Shown here: piece after piece, positions 34,101 to 44,961 of the stretch
Layout: each line of letters begins with the position of its first letter
Position numbering within the stretch: position 1 is the stretch's first letter
NCBI GenBank assembly: GCA_917880885.1
Contig: OU862913.1
Coordinates: 30,513,286 to 30,577,285, forward strand
DNA length: 64,000 bases
Direction of reading: 5' to 3'
From: Limnephilus marmoratus
Taxonomy: Eukaryota; Arthropoda; Insecta; Trichoptera; Limnephilidae
The notes under the pieces: generated by a model
Told to the model about the DNA's origin: nothing
Seen by the model: only the letters and a program-made list of their open reading frames with translations
The model's database searches: none
Translations under genes and position numbers: made by a program

Positions 34101-37100
34101 TTCGATGCCTGTCTCACTAGGGTATACTCTAAGGCCAATCAGCTGTGGTTAGCTGTTTAATCTTTAGACAAATACTCTTTAGCTAAATACTCATCTTAAT
34201 GTTAAAATGCATGATCATATTAGATAACATGAAGTGGAAAATTTTAAATTTTAATAAATAAAATAAAATTAATAAAACTTTAAGGGTGAAACAAAAACCT
34301 GTTAAATTTTAAGATTTAATTGCTAGCTATAAATATATAGGTATAGCTATAGGTTTTAACCTGCGAGATAATGAGATAGAATAATCGGTCTCCTCTTTGT
34401 GTGGTGCTTCGTAGCCTCTTGGTCTCCTCTTTATGCGGTGCTTCGTAGCCTATTGGTCTCCTCTTTGTGCGGTGCTTCGTAGCCTATTGGTCTCCTCTTT
34501 ACGCGGTGCTTCGTAGCCTATTGGTCTCCTCTTTGTGCGGTGCTTCGTAGCCTCCCCATTCATTGTGATTTGAAATTCAATGAAGCGAAAAAGCGACACT
34601 AAAAGGGACAAACACATTAATCTATAGGTTTTAGCCTGCGAGATAATGAGATAGAATAATCGTTCTCCTCTTTGTGCGGTGCTTCGTAGCCTCCCCACTC
34701 ATTGTGATTTGAAATTCGATGAAGTGATAAAGCGACACTAAAAGGGACAAACACATTAATCCATAGGTTTAAGTCTGCGAGAAATGAGATAGAATAATCG
34801 TTCTCCTCTTTGTGCGGTGCTTCGTAGCATATCAGTCTCCTCTTTGTGCGGTACTCCATGGCCTCCCAGTCTCCCGCTGGGCGGTGTTAGCCTACCCACT
34901 CTAGATTTTTTTTTTTAAAGGACAGGGGAATCAGACTGAACCGATTCACTCCTAGGAATCATTCTGCCCACGTCTAATGTACACATTAACGACGTTAAGT
35001 GCAAACCATTGAAAATTATGGGATTTATTTATCGAATCTGTAAACCTTTCTAAGATCCTCTATCAATTCTAACCATTTACAATGCCTTGATTAGGAGTAA
35101 ACTTGAATATGGAAGCACTATTTGGAATCCACATTACTGCAAGTATGAAAACATTGTAGAATCAGTTAAAAAAAATGCTTAGACTGTTATCTTTTAAATG
35201 TCAATTACATGAACATCTTAGATCATACGACATGCGACTTGAATATTTCAAAATTAATACACTTAAAATCAGAAGGCAATTGACTGGTCTAATATGTTTA
35301 CATAAAATAATTCACGGCCATCTTGATACTTCATTGTGTCTTGGCAACATTGATATAAATGTTCCCAATTCCCATTGCTTAAGACGCCATAATATATTTC
35401 ACCTGAATACGTTTAAAAACAATATCGCCTATTTTAGCCTTCTGACCCAAATGTGTCGACTGTATAATAAGATAGAGTGTGCTGAAGTAGATATTTTTGT
35501 CGATAATAATTTAAGTGGATTCAAAAGAATTACTCGGGAATGACCGAGTATTGGCGCGCAGTGATCAAAGTTCTTAATGGTAATTTTTATTTAAAAACCC
35601 TAGCATACAGCTGGCCGGCGTAGCAAGGGCCCCCAACGTAGTATACAATGCATAGCAATGACACCCAACATTAACTCAGTTTATATAGCATAGTTAAAAA
35701 TAAGAAACGCATAGATGTAGAAAAGTATAGATGATTATTTATATATTATGAACTAACGCCGAATGACGGCTTTTACACAGGAATTACAATAATTTGAAAT
35801 GGATAAAGAATATAAATAGATAAGAAAAAATATTCACATGACAAAAATTAAAAAGGAAATATTGAAGTGAAAGCGTAAAGTACAAATATGAAGAAAAAGA
35901 AAATGACATGTACATGCATACATGATATTTTTACAGTACTTTGAAACTAAAAAAGTACAACTTATAAATCTTTTAATGTCGGTTTAAAGTTGCATACCAC
36001 ATTTGAGAAGTTTGACTTCAATCTAAATCAGGGGCGCTCAAACTTGATCTGCTGGCGATCTACCTCAATATTATTAGACTCCGATCGATCGACTCTGAGA
36101 TGCTGCAAGTATGTGCGATGCAAAAATTTCACCGCCCCTTATTTAGGTACTTCAAAACCGCGCCGGGTGCGTAGAAATCCGATTTTTTAATGCGACCTCA
36201 TTTTATGCAAATTTTCATATCACATGTGGCGAGTTTTCTTCTAATAAAAATCATGTTTATAAATTCTACTACCAATTTATAATTTATAAAACTGTAATTT
36301 ATAAATATCCATGTAATAGGATTTCGCATCTTCATCACACAAGGTAGGTTTTATCTTAAGATTGATTCTGCATAAAAGTCCCGAAATAATAGTTACACAC
36401 GGAACAGTCAAATTTGCAGCACATGGCATGCAACTCAAATGCAAGTACTCCGTACATGATAAATCGGCAACTTTTAATTTAATTTACCTTTATATTGAAC
36501 ACAAAACTGGTTTAAATTAAATCTGTATGGGTTGAACTAAAACTAAACTCAGAATATGAACATGGGTTTTCTTTGATTCTGGCAGAACATAAATAGTCTG
36601 CAACTAGAATTTCATTCTGCACTTCGAATAAGAGAACGTTTTACTTCGAAGTGTGTCAGCAGATGAACCCACAACTGGAATTTTACATTCTTAATACGAA
36701 ACTGGTTTTAAATTAAGAGTGAATCTGCTTGATTTTGAGACCCCAGATTTAATTAGTTTTAGGTACTCGCATAATATGCGTTTGGTTTTCCTACGAATTA
36801 AGGACTTTTGAATAATGGTTTGAAAGAAAATTTAACTCAATCGAAATATTATAACGATTTTCTTCGAAATGCGTCAGCACATTAATCAGCTACTGGAAAT
36901 TTGATAAATTATTCGGAACATGAAACTGGTTTTAACGTAAGACTTGAAAATTGGCGCTCTTCGCCTAACTGAGGAACAACTAAAACAAAAAACTGTGAAA
37001 AGATCTATCGATCGACCGGTCGATCGCGATCGACCGTTTGGCCCCTGATCATGAATTTCTAAGTATGCCCAAATTATTAAGAATCTACTAAACGCAAAGC

Positions 37101-38562
37101 TGTTTAGGCAGTATACACGTGTACAAAATTGAACATTTGGGGATGAAATGCATTAATTATTCTACTAACCGCCGCATTTTTGGGCACGGACAATAGGAAT
37201 TACACTTAATTTCAACAATTTCTATAAGAAACAACTATTTACTAATTTGGTCAAACTAAGTAATTCGTGCGTACTTAGATTGAAACTTAACTTAGCAAAT
37301 ATTACATCGATGGTATACAACTTAAGTTAAATGAATAAATCAAATTTGACGTTCGATTATGAATGGAATCGATTCCGTATCTACAAAATATACAGAAATA
37401 GCTGGCGTCTTGTCATTTTTCATTTTTTTAAATCGAAGGTCGAGGAATCTAAGTCACGTGTGACATACAAAATAGGTAACTATTTTAAATAAAATGAAGT
37501 CATGATAACATATTTGTGATTCTTACCCCTGAAAATCTAAGTGCGGCCCGCGGGTGACTACAAACATCCAAATGTGCCCCGACAGTAAAAAGGTTCTCCA
37601 CCCCAGACTTAATCAAACAAAAATTCGGTTTACCTGCTGATTGGGTAATTCTTTCAGAAAGCTCTGAGCATTCCTTTTTAACATCCGGGTGATCTATGTC
37701 AATTTCCGTATAAGTAATTACCGCTCTGACTTCTTCTGGAGGAGCTGGTTCTGCCTTGAAGGGAACCGTCTCCTCATTACTGCTACCTGTAGAAACAAAA
37801 TATAATATCTTAATTGATATGCCGAGAAAAACAGTGTTCAACAAATTATGATCATCTTTCCCCGCGATGAAATTATATTGATATAATAAAAAATAAAATA
37901 AAATACATTATTGAGGATAGAAATATTTTAAAAAAACCGTGTAATTTAGAACAGACCTTTTACAAGAGACCAAGGTTAATTTCAGAAATAAAAAGGGCGC
38001 TAGATGTCCGCTTCAGGGACGGACGCTTTAGGAAGAAAATACCATTTACTTTTGAGCACCTTCAGAACGGAGTTTGGTAGTTGGTGTCAATGGGATAATA
38101 TTTTGGTTAAATTTTGGGGATCGCTGGCAACGGTTAATACGCACTTTTTTTTTAAAAAATCTTTTGATTCACCTTAATTACATTAAAAGACAACTATTTG
38201 CATTGGTGGAAGTGGAAAATATTTTTGTGGAACATGGTTTGTGATACAAAAGAAAGTGCCCCTTTATAACGCCTACTCGCGTCAAGGCATTTAGTGTGAC
38301 AGTCAACTGAAATCATACAATACATCCGTAAGCGAAAAACATTTCCAAACGGACATGAATTCCGAACATCTGAAATCAACATTTTCTTCCTTTTGCAATG
38401 CAACTTACTGGCTGCCGGAGTGCTCTCCGCACACTGCAAACATTCCTTCTTCACATCCGGGAGGTAGATATCAACATCCATATATGGAATTTCACCTCCC
38501 CCCTCTTCCTGGGACCCTGGTTCCACCTTGATGGAAACACTCTCTGGGTTGGAAAGATCCAT
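31118..38562 (-). CDS. C2H2 zinc-finger protein, gene B (three exons, 21 fingers)
   Basis: The minus-strand exons are 38562-38409, 37786-37634 and 32916-31118, with GT/AG boundaries and phase 1 throughout, giving about 701 residues. Exons 1 and 2 each encode an acidic module (IKVEPGSQEE...DVDIYLPDVKKEC; FKAEPAPPEE...DIDHPDVKKEC). Exon 3 begins with EGFLKKHSGEEQYSCPHCEY, an N-terminal finger, then twenty fingers of 28 residues with SG[V/E]KPFSC linkers. Every Cys and His ligand I checked is present. Tyr occupies C2+2 and Cys/Ser/Gly replaces the usual Phe. Finger helices vary mainly at the base-contact positions (KSNLKIH, RQLKSH, GCLKIH, RLLKSH), in repeating runs of two or three fingers. It is expected to be a nuclear sequence-specific DNA-binding protein. 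I chose the start at MDL because it is conserved in all four genes. This is the most complete member and probably functional. Confidence 0.85.
32917..35049. other. gene B intron 2, first part, with insertion
   Basis: Bases 32917-33365 match the gene A intron. 33368-33575 is a second, more diverged copy of the sequence at 35700-35960, so this part of the intron is internally duplicated. From about 33580 to 35050 the sequence has no match in A. It includes TTTATTTATTTATTTA-type LINE tails (33590-33620, 34040-34075) and the minisatellite at 34387-34860. Confidence 0.5.
34345..34860. repeat. minisatellite: 34-bp units plus a longer period
   Basis: Five head-to-tail copies of a 34-bp unit (GGTCTCCTCTTTGTGCGGTG followed by CTTCGTAGCCTATT) start at 34387, 34421, 34455, 34489 and 34523. 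The array is embedded in a longer unit of about 139 bases (AACCTGCGAGATAATGAG ... CCCCAYTCATTGTGATTTG), present two to three times. Minus-strand frames rich in YEAPHKEE are translations of the repeat, not genes. Confidence 0.9.
35050..35545 (+). pseudogene. non-LTR RT C-terminal fragment in gene B intron
   Basis: The frame at 35175-35543 reads RLLSFKCQLHEHLRSYDMRL, KINTLKIRRQLTGLICLHKI, RRHNIFHLN and RLYNKIE, typical of the region after the RT domain in LINEs. The preceding 100 bases hold the IRSKLEYGSTIWNPHYCKYE-type motif in another frame. It ends abruptly at the junction with duplicated intron sequence (from 35532). Confidence 0.75.
35546..36028. other. gene B intron 2, part matching gene A
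   Basis: It corresponds to 5252-5465 plus 5931-6239 of gene A and provides the empty site for the insertion at 5466-5930. No coding signal. Confidence 0.6.
36029..37047. mobile_element. non-autonomous hAT-type element in gene B intron 2
   Basis: This is the counterpart of 6240-7215. The left end is CAGGGGCGCTCAAAC after ATCTAAAT; the right end GTTTGGCCCCTG is slightly shortened. Near the right end, GATCGACCGGTCGATC forms a palindrome. The interior carries decayed finger-like units (36500-36900, minus) with a V-H-L-L-T-H half-finger. Confidence 0.65.
38140..38290. repeat. foldback-element remnant in gene B intron 1
   Basis: GAACATGGTTTGTGATACAA and GCCCCTTTATAACGCCTACT match, in reverse, the internal block of the foldback elements at 41489-42259 and 48170-48816. 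Gene A lacks it, so it arrived after the duplication. Confidence 0.6.
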
Positions 38563-40020
38563 GGCCTTCTGTAATAGCGTCCAGTTTAAAATAAAAATGG
38601 TAAATTGGTTCCAGCTCAAAATAAATTAGACCTAAAACAGAACCTTCATATATTATTCTATTTATGAGCGGCTAAAATAGCGCTTTAACTTATCTAAAAC
38701 AATCAAAGCCTTGGAAGTGATCTAGACAACACTAAAATAATACATTTAATAATCATAGACTGTTGTAAAACCTCCAGTATCAAATATCAAGGTGGATTAA
38801 AAAATTGTTTTGCTCTGCGTTCTTGTAGAAGTATATATAAACTTGTAAAACATAAAAATGTTTCGTTCGCAGATTGCTTATTGGGCAATACGGGCCATTC
38901 AATAGATCGAGAAATATTAAATAATTATATTTTAAAACTGGAAATATATAGGCGCAACAAATAACGGCGTGTAAAAAAATTGTCGTTATAATGTCGATTG
39001 AAGTATAAAATAACTCACAGCTGCTTTTATCAATTAAACGACAAAAGAAAGTCCACTCAGTTAAGGGAACAAAATGCAATGTTGACTTCACAAACATGCC
39101 CGGTAGAAAATATGCTTAGACGGTTCAATACTAACTTAAATGATTTATTTTCGTGAACACAAAGTGTAGAACTGTCAAACTTACTATAGTACCTATAGTT
39201 TGTTGGGGCCGATCTAAATGACCTAACAGTCATTTGAGCGGAAGGTGTGCTCATTATATTTAATACCATAGGTAAAGATAAGCTAGTACCTAATCGCTTG
39301 GTGAAATTTTTGACAGCGGTCGAACTTTGATAAAATAAACTACCCCATGTAGTCTCGTTTGTCAAGAGTTCGCCTGGTTGGTGTTGGTTGGCTCAATATA
39401 ACAGAGGCTTACAGCAGGTTCCGACCATTTAATTTTAGTTGATCGACTTTTAATGAATGACAAAAATTGTTTGAAAAAACGTGTTCATCTTCGTCGAAAG
39501 TAAGTTCAAGGAGAAATGCCTAAACCCGATATTTGGCCTTAGTCAATGTGAAATGAACCTTCTTACGTACAAGAAGCGCGGCGGCCAATTCCAATGCGTT
39601 GAAGAAACGTCACTAGAAAAGTTCAAGTGCAATAATGTTATTAACTTCAGGATAGAATTATGATGGTCGCAGAAGTTACCCAAAACTGTACAAATGGAAC
39701 ACAAATATTGTTTAATTTATACAAAACGGAGTAAAGTGCATCGGTAGCAAGACGCAATAGGTTCGTTGCTACTTCACCAGACAATTGCAGACAATTTATT
39801 ATAATTAATAAATGACATTTCCATAGACGACGACAAATCATAGAAAATGATCATACGAAGACGGCTGCCGACAGTTCTTATTTTTGATAAAATAACATAA
39901 AAAATAATTTTGAACAGGGAAATATAATTCCACTAAGTAACAGTTTGTTAAATAAGAGTAGAAAATATAGGAGGGCTCCGCTCTTGTTCAAATGGCAATA
40001 CTAAAAATATAATCATGGTG
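38563..40020. promoter_or_regulatory. upstream region of gene B
   Basis: Close match to 8691-10070 upstream of gene A, and in inverted pieces to the gene D upstream region. It is the likely site of the promoter and first-exon leader. The plus-strand frame at 39481-39663 contains a donor-like CGAAAGTAAGTT. In gene A it is interrupted by a 9-base deletion and a stop. Confidence 0.45.
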
Positions 40021-40087
40021 GACTGTTCGTCACCCATTTTTGTAATATCTAACCAAAAAACAATCACAGATATAGAGAAACATTAGA

Positions 40088-40518
40088 GGAGGCGTCTACT
40101 AATATCTACAGGAATTCCAAAAACTGAAAAAATCGAACTAATATCTATGAGAATCAAAGTGTTGACGAATATCTACAGCTCAAACTGTTGATTAATATCT
40201 ATGAGAACCAAAGTGTTGACGAATATCTACAGCACTGGCAGAGGTTGGATTTGCAATTGTGTATAGCATATTGGAATAACGTAATATTGCATATGCAGTT
40301 TAAAAAACTTAATTTATGTAAGTATGTATGCAAAAATCCCTAATATCGGACTATTGGACACATTTAGCTGATTAGTCCAACCTATGCTCTGTAGATATTA
40401 GTTCAACATAAGCTCTGTAGATATTAATCAACACTCTGAAGTTCGTAGATATTAGTTCAATATATGCGCTGTAGATATTCGTCAGACATACAGGCTGTAG
40501 ATATTAGTATCTGGAGTC
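40088..40518. mobile_element. MITE with iterated AATATCTACAG motifs
   Basis: The left half holds five copies of AATATCTAC(A)G or AATATCTATGAG (near 40101, 40140, 40168, 40193, 40222). The right half holds five in reverse (GTAGATATT near 40391, 40417, 40445, 40471, 40498). The outermost copies give the inverted pair TACTAATATCTACAG. ACATTAGA occurs on both sides (40080-40087, 40519-40526) as an 8-bp TSD candidate. The 431-bp element has no ORF. Confidence 0.7.
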
Positions 40519-40530
40519 ACATTAGATGCT

Positions 40531-41057
40531 TAAGCGTCGATGACGCGTGGCGAGGTTACAAGCTTCTATACTGTCTCTGACTCACAATACTGTCCACTCG
40601 CTCAGAAGCGTGGGAAACTGAGGCCGCTGCTAGCGCCAGTAACAAGAATAACGACGCCTGCGTAAACTAATTCTTCAGAATGTTTGACAGTCGAAATCAG
40701 CTGTTTATCGGAAGCCATGTTGGAAACATAAATAAACCAATCACGAGCAAGCGGAGAAAGCTTGTAGGCGAATAAAGTTGACGACCTTTCAACTTTTTTT
40801 CGTAGATTGTCAACAATCTGCTAGTCGCTGCTAGTTAGCAAGTAACACGATGACACTGGGTGAGTTTACAAACAGATAGTGATTTCAATGAATGCATTTT
40901 AGAATATATGAGACGTTATATGAATGTAAACGAGGCAAGGAATGTTTGCCAAGACCGGGAATTTTGGCGGTCCGTCCTCTCTGCCTACCCCTGCGAGGAA
41001 ACGGCGTGATGGTTAGTTAGTTAGCTTGTAAACTCGCCACGTGTCATCGACGCTTTG
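40531..41057. mobile_element. short TIR element containing an RTE 3' end
   Basis: AAGCGTCGATGACGCGTGGC at the left and GCCACGTGTCATCGACGCTT at the right are inverted and extend about 30 bases each (into ACAAGCT). An RTE-like LINE 3' end (about 40900-41025, plus) lies inside, next to the right TIR. No TSD was settled. Confidence 0.55.
40900..41025 (+). pseudogene. RTE-like LINE 3' end, copy 5
   Basis: Matches the C-terminal codons and terminus of the copies at 15.8-17.2 kb (GAGGCAAGGAATGTTTGCCA, CGTCCTCTCTGCCTACCCCT) and ends in GGCGTGATGGTTAGTTAGTT. Confidence 0.75.
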
Positions 41058-41480
41058 GATAACACCACACATAATGTAAAATCATCTTGTAGACCTCGTA
41101 GTAGGCGTGACCATAACCCCTCCACCTTCCACATGGCCCACGCCGATCGAGTGTGGCCCCACTTACGATCATTATTTCACTTCACAGATAGTTGCCATTA
41201 GTGAAGAAATAATATTTTGTAATTTTAAGAACTATAATCGTCGATCAATGGCAACACCTTGAACATAACCATAGATCACAGTCATGATAGCATTGATATT
41301 GATAGCATCTGTCACTGTCACTGTCATTTGCGAGATTCGGATGTTCGGTCGTTATCTAATCGAAGTTTTTGTTATTTTTGCAATTCTGACAAAGTTTATG
41401 CCTGATCCAAAGGTCTAGCTGACACAACCCTTTTCTCTGTTTAATTTAATAAAGGTATTTTACAATATGAAGTTAACATA
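41058..41480. other. no gene; sequence shared with the gene D side
   Basis: Bases 41180-41470 match 60648-60900 (AGATTCGGATGTTCGGTCGT and TTATGCCTGATCCAAAGGTC words). The match resumes at 42268-42330 against 61000-61065 after the foldback insertion. This suggests that gene C and D surroundings share duplicated flanks. Confidence 0.5.
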
Positions 41481-41488
41481 CATAGATT

Positions 41489-42259
41489 GGCTAAAATGCA
41501 GATCCTGCCAATGTCTGGGAATTTAATAAAAATGCACTTTCTAGATGAGAAAAGTGTGGAGAAGTTGAATAAAAAAGAAATTAAGGTGCGCTCGGCAAAA
41601 TTGAGGGAGATACGATTAAAGTATAAAGTATAAATAAAATGTCACTTCTTGAACCGATACTACGCCATTATGTCACTATTATGTTGGTATCCCAGACCTG
41701 ATACAAACGAAGCTAGATACGATTGTAGCCGACTTCGTGGGATACAGAATAAGGCGCGTAATTATGAAAAACAGAATTAATAATGTTAATTTTCTGAGAT
41801 CGCTGGCAACGGTTAATATGCACAGTGGAAAATATTTCATTCTAAATTTCGATTACGTAAAATTAAAATTAGCTTTCGTCTTGTGAGATTGTACGCCAGA
41901 ATCACAAACCATGTTACACAAACCTAGCGTAGCCGCTGAACTACTTGAAAACTGGGATGTTTTTCTTGCCTTGACGCGAGTAGGCGTTATAAAGGGGCAC
42001 TTTCTTTAGGACAATTACGAGTGCTACCAACTTTAAGGTAGTATTTAGTTTACAGATTTATACGTCTTTTAAAATGGCGGGCGGACTGACAGTATCGGTT
42101 CGCGAAGTGAAATTTTATTTATACCTACTTTGAATGGCTGTATCTCCCTCAATTTTGCCGAGCGCGCCTTAATTTTTATTCAGCTTCTCCACACTTTTCT
42201 CATCTAGTAAGTGCCTTTTTATTTAATTTCCAGACATTGGCAGGATCTGCATTTCTCCC
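41489..42259. mobile_element. foldback element with exact 8-bp TSD
   Basis: Inverted ends AAATGCAGATCCTGCCAATG / CATTGGCAGGATCTGCATTT extend over about 120 bases each (41489-41612, 42131-42259). CATAGATT flanks at 41481-41488 and 42260-42267. The centre contains the ATCACAAACCATGTTACACA block shared with 48170-48816. There is no ORF. The 8-bp TSD suggests a hAT-mobilised, non-autonomous element. Confidence 0.8.
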
Positions 42260-42267
42260 CATAGATT

Positions 42268-42867
42268 TATAACATTTATAAAATTCCTTACAATAAGTAA
42301 TCAATACATATTTAAGTTTTTATTATTTATGCATTGAACCGCTTACTCGTTAATACGGAATATTTTTTATTCAAACAGTTAAATTTTGCTTTATTATTTC
42401 GAAAAGTGAGTATTTATGTCGGGGGAGATAAAAAACATGCAAAAAATATGCATTTAACTTTTAATTTTGTTAAAATTTATTCACCCACGCAGTAACACCA
42501 TTGTTTTATTGATCGTTTTTGTTTAACATTTCATAGACAATCAATCATTGCTGCCAATCATAGAAAAAATATTATTGCCATGTAAAATAATTATTTATTC
42601 AATGAATGCATTATTGACAAATTTGTACCTGTATTTATAACAGTAGAACATGGAAAGAAATGTTTTAAAATAATTACACATACCCGCTAGATAAACCCTG
42701 ATCTGCCAAACAAACTTTTCAAAACCTGGGATGGTTTTTCAAATTATCATGAACCTCAATCCAATAATTCGAAGTACGACCTTTTTGTTTTTATTTTGAC
42801 GAGAATTTATTTTATAAAATTGGTAACCCCGAAAATGTCATAAGTATTTTATTGTCTAATCGCATAT
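42268..42867. other. no gene seen
   Basis: AT-rich; the first 60 bases match 61000-61065. Nothing else was recognised. Confidence 0.55.
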
Positions 42868-43042
42868 AGCATCTCCCATACGCACACTTCGGAGCGACCG
42901 AGTCCCGCGCCACTTCAGGCCGCCGCGCAGAAAAGTAAAGACCTATAGGTTTACAGCGCAGTTCACGGTGAGACTTTTCTGCGCGGCTGCCTGAAGTGGC
43001 GCGGGACTCGGTCGCTCCGAAGTGTGCGTGTGGGAGGCGCTA
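42868..43042. repeat. GC-rich hairpin element
   Basis: Arms of about 65-68 bases (42871-42936 and 42973-43038) are nearly perfect reverse complements (CACTTCGGAGCGACCGAGTC / GACTCGGTCGCTCCGAAGTG). They lie around a 36-base loop in an otherwise AT-rich area and would form a stable stem. It is probably a small MITE. The 42943-43161 frame is a by-product. Confidence 0.85.
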
Positions 43043-43293
43043 TTAGTTAAAAAATGAATATTCCGTATTATCCGTGCATCAAACTTCGACAACTCGGACG
43101 TTCCGTATAATACCAAGTATTTAATTAATATTTTAAATAAAAAATTCAATAAACATGCCAAATAACATAGTTATGTAAAACAATGAGAGATGACGGATGT
43201 CAAAAAATAATGTCCGAAATCTTAAACCATGGATACACCAAAACTGTATAAAATAAAACATGTCCGTTTTTTCAAACTATGAAAAAAAACATC

Positions 43294-44262
43294 GGGAAGA
43301 ATGCAGATCCCGCCAATGTCTGGAAATTAAATGTAAATAAAACTAAATATCTCACTTTCTCCAAAAACAAAAGAGGACAACCAATGAATGTGCATACCCT
43401 CAAATTACATGAATGTCAAAATACTTTTCCACAATGTTCCTGCCCGTCTATATCCCAAACAAAAAGTATTAAATATCTTGGGATTGAAATTGATGAAAAT
43501 CTACAGTGGAATTCACACATTGATCTTACCTCAAAAAAGCTAATAAAACTCATCTACTTCTTCAAAAAATTAAGAAACATCTTGTCGATGAGGGATCTAA
43601 AGAGAGTATATTATGCTTTATGCCACTCTCGATTGGAATATGGAGTAATAGGATGGGGCTCAGCAGCATCTAATCACTTAAAACAACTTAAGATAACTCA
43701 GAATTGCATCATAAAGACCATTCTAAAGGTCCCTATAAGGACGTCAACAACAGAAATTTTTAAACAGTTTGATGTTCCAAGCATACAGAAAATCTATGCC
43801 AAAAACATTCTAGTACATCACCACAAAAACGACCCAGAGAAAGAAACCTCACATGCTCATAAAACCAGAGCCAAACAAACAGACACACTTAATATACCAA
43901 AGTGTAACTCCTCATTTGGTCAAAGAAGTTCTGAATTTTTAGCAGTAAAGTTATATAACAAACTCCCACTTAGTATCAAACAATTTAAAACAAAAAATAG
44001 CTACATTATGGACATTAAATGTTGGCTGAAGGAACTCCCGGAAAATGACCTTACTAGTATACTTAAAACATCATAGAAGTTTCTGGAAAACTCTATCCAA
44101 ACAAGTTAAACCATAGAAGTCGCTGAAAAACTTATCCAAAGCATAGTCCCCCTCAGCACAGGATCTCCTAGTGAGGAGGACTTCGAATATATTTATATTT
44201 TACATATACATCTAACTAACATGTTTCATATAAAAATGTAAAAAATATTATATAGTTACTAA

Positions 44263-44295
<33 letters not shown>

Positions 44296-44540
44296 AAAAA
44301 AAAAAAATACAAAGGCACTTTCTAAATAAGAAAAGTGTGGAAAAGCTGAATAAAACAAAAATTAAGGCGCGCTCGGCAAAATTGAGGGAGATACAACCGT
44401 TCAAAGTATTTAAAATTTCATTTCGCGAACTGATATTGACAGTCCGCCCGCCATTTTTATTCATCTTCTCCACACGTTTCTCATCTAAAAAGTGCCTTTT
44501 TATTAAATTCCCAGACATTGGCGGGATCTGCATTTCACCC
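43294..44540. mobile_element. hAT-type MITE carrying a nested LINE
   Basis: The ends AATGCAGATCCCGCCAATGT and CATTGGCGGGATCTGCATTT match those of 41489-42259. Perfect 8-bp duplications AAAACATC flank at 43286-43293 and 44541-44548. Removing the LINE at about 43329-44308 leaves a MITE of roughly 270 bases with inverted halves. The insertion order is clear: MITE first, LINE into it later. Confidence 0.88.
43329..44308 (+). pseudogene. 5'-truncated non-LTR retrotransposon with poly(A)
   Basis: The open frame (to the stop at 44076) is intact from the truncation point: LNVNKTKYLTFSKNKRGQ, SIKYLGIEIDENLQWNSHI, FFKKLRNILSMRDLKRVYYA, LEYGVIGWGSAASNHLKQL and YNKLPLSIKQF. These are the regions after the catalytic YxDD in Jockey/CR1-like RT polyproteins. 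The first 15 or so codons of the frame as seen (KNADPANVWK) come from the host MITE, so this is not a native start. A poly(A) tract with two interruptions ends the insertion at about 44265-44308. The uninterrupted 240-codon frame and long tail suggest a recent insertion. Confidence 0.88.
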
Positions 44541-44548
44541 AAAACATC

Positions 44549-44961
44549 GTCCAATACCCTCATAATGCGATCCAGCTTATCTTACGCCAATTGGTATACC
44601 TTAGTTAGAAAATCCATTATTTGACGTCTGGTTTGAGAACCGTTTTATGGATGTGTATTTCTAAGGCACTGATTAAAACAATCACAAATTATAGAAATAT
44701 GGTTTACCTGGGTAGACCAATATTTTGTCTAATGCAGAACGGCGGATGAAAAAAACGATTATGCCATTTTATAAAGAAAGACAGCTTCAGGTTACTGTAA
44801 TCTAACTATTGATGACAATTCGCCCAACCGTTTTCAATTGTCTTCTCTCAAAGTTTCAGTCATAATTACATAATTTTTTCCAAATATTTATTACATGTAC
44901 ATATCATTGTTTTTAAAGAATAGATCAACTGAACATTCCATAACCCTTCCACGGTCTTGCC
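44549..44961. promoter_or_regulatory. upstream region of gene C
   Basis: It lies between the MITE and the gene C start. No clear TATA box or initiator could be singled out. It does not match the upstream regions of A and B in any obvious way. Confidence 0.35.

Noticed and set aside
34450..34859. Proteins rich in YEAPHKEE repeats
   Set aside because: Translation of a 34-bp minisatellite whose period is not a multiple of three; frames rotate and no gene structure is present.
39481..39663. Plus-strand 60-codon ORF divergent from gene B
   Set aside because: In the A copy it is broken by a 9-base deletion and a stop, and no family signature is visible. It may be part of a leader exon but is not supported as a protein.
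44216..44563. 115-codon minus-strand ORF with poly-Phe
   Set aside because: It reads the LINE poly(A) tail backwards as Phe codons and crosses the MITE junction.
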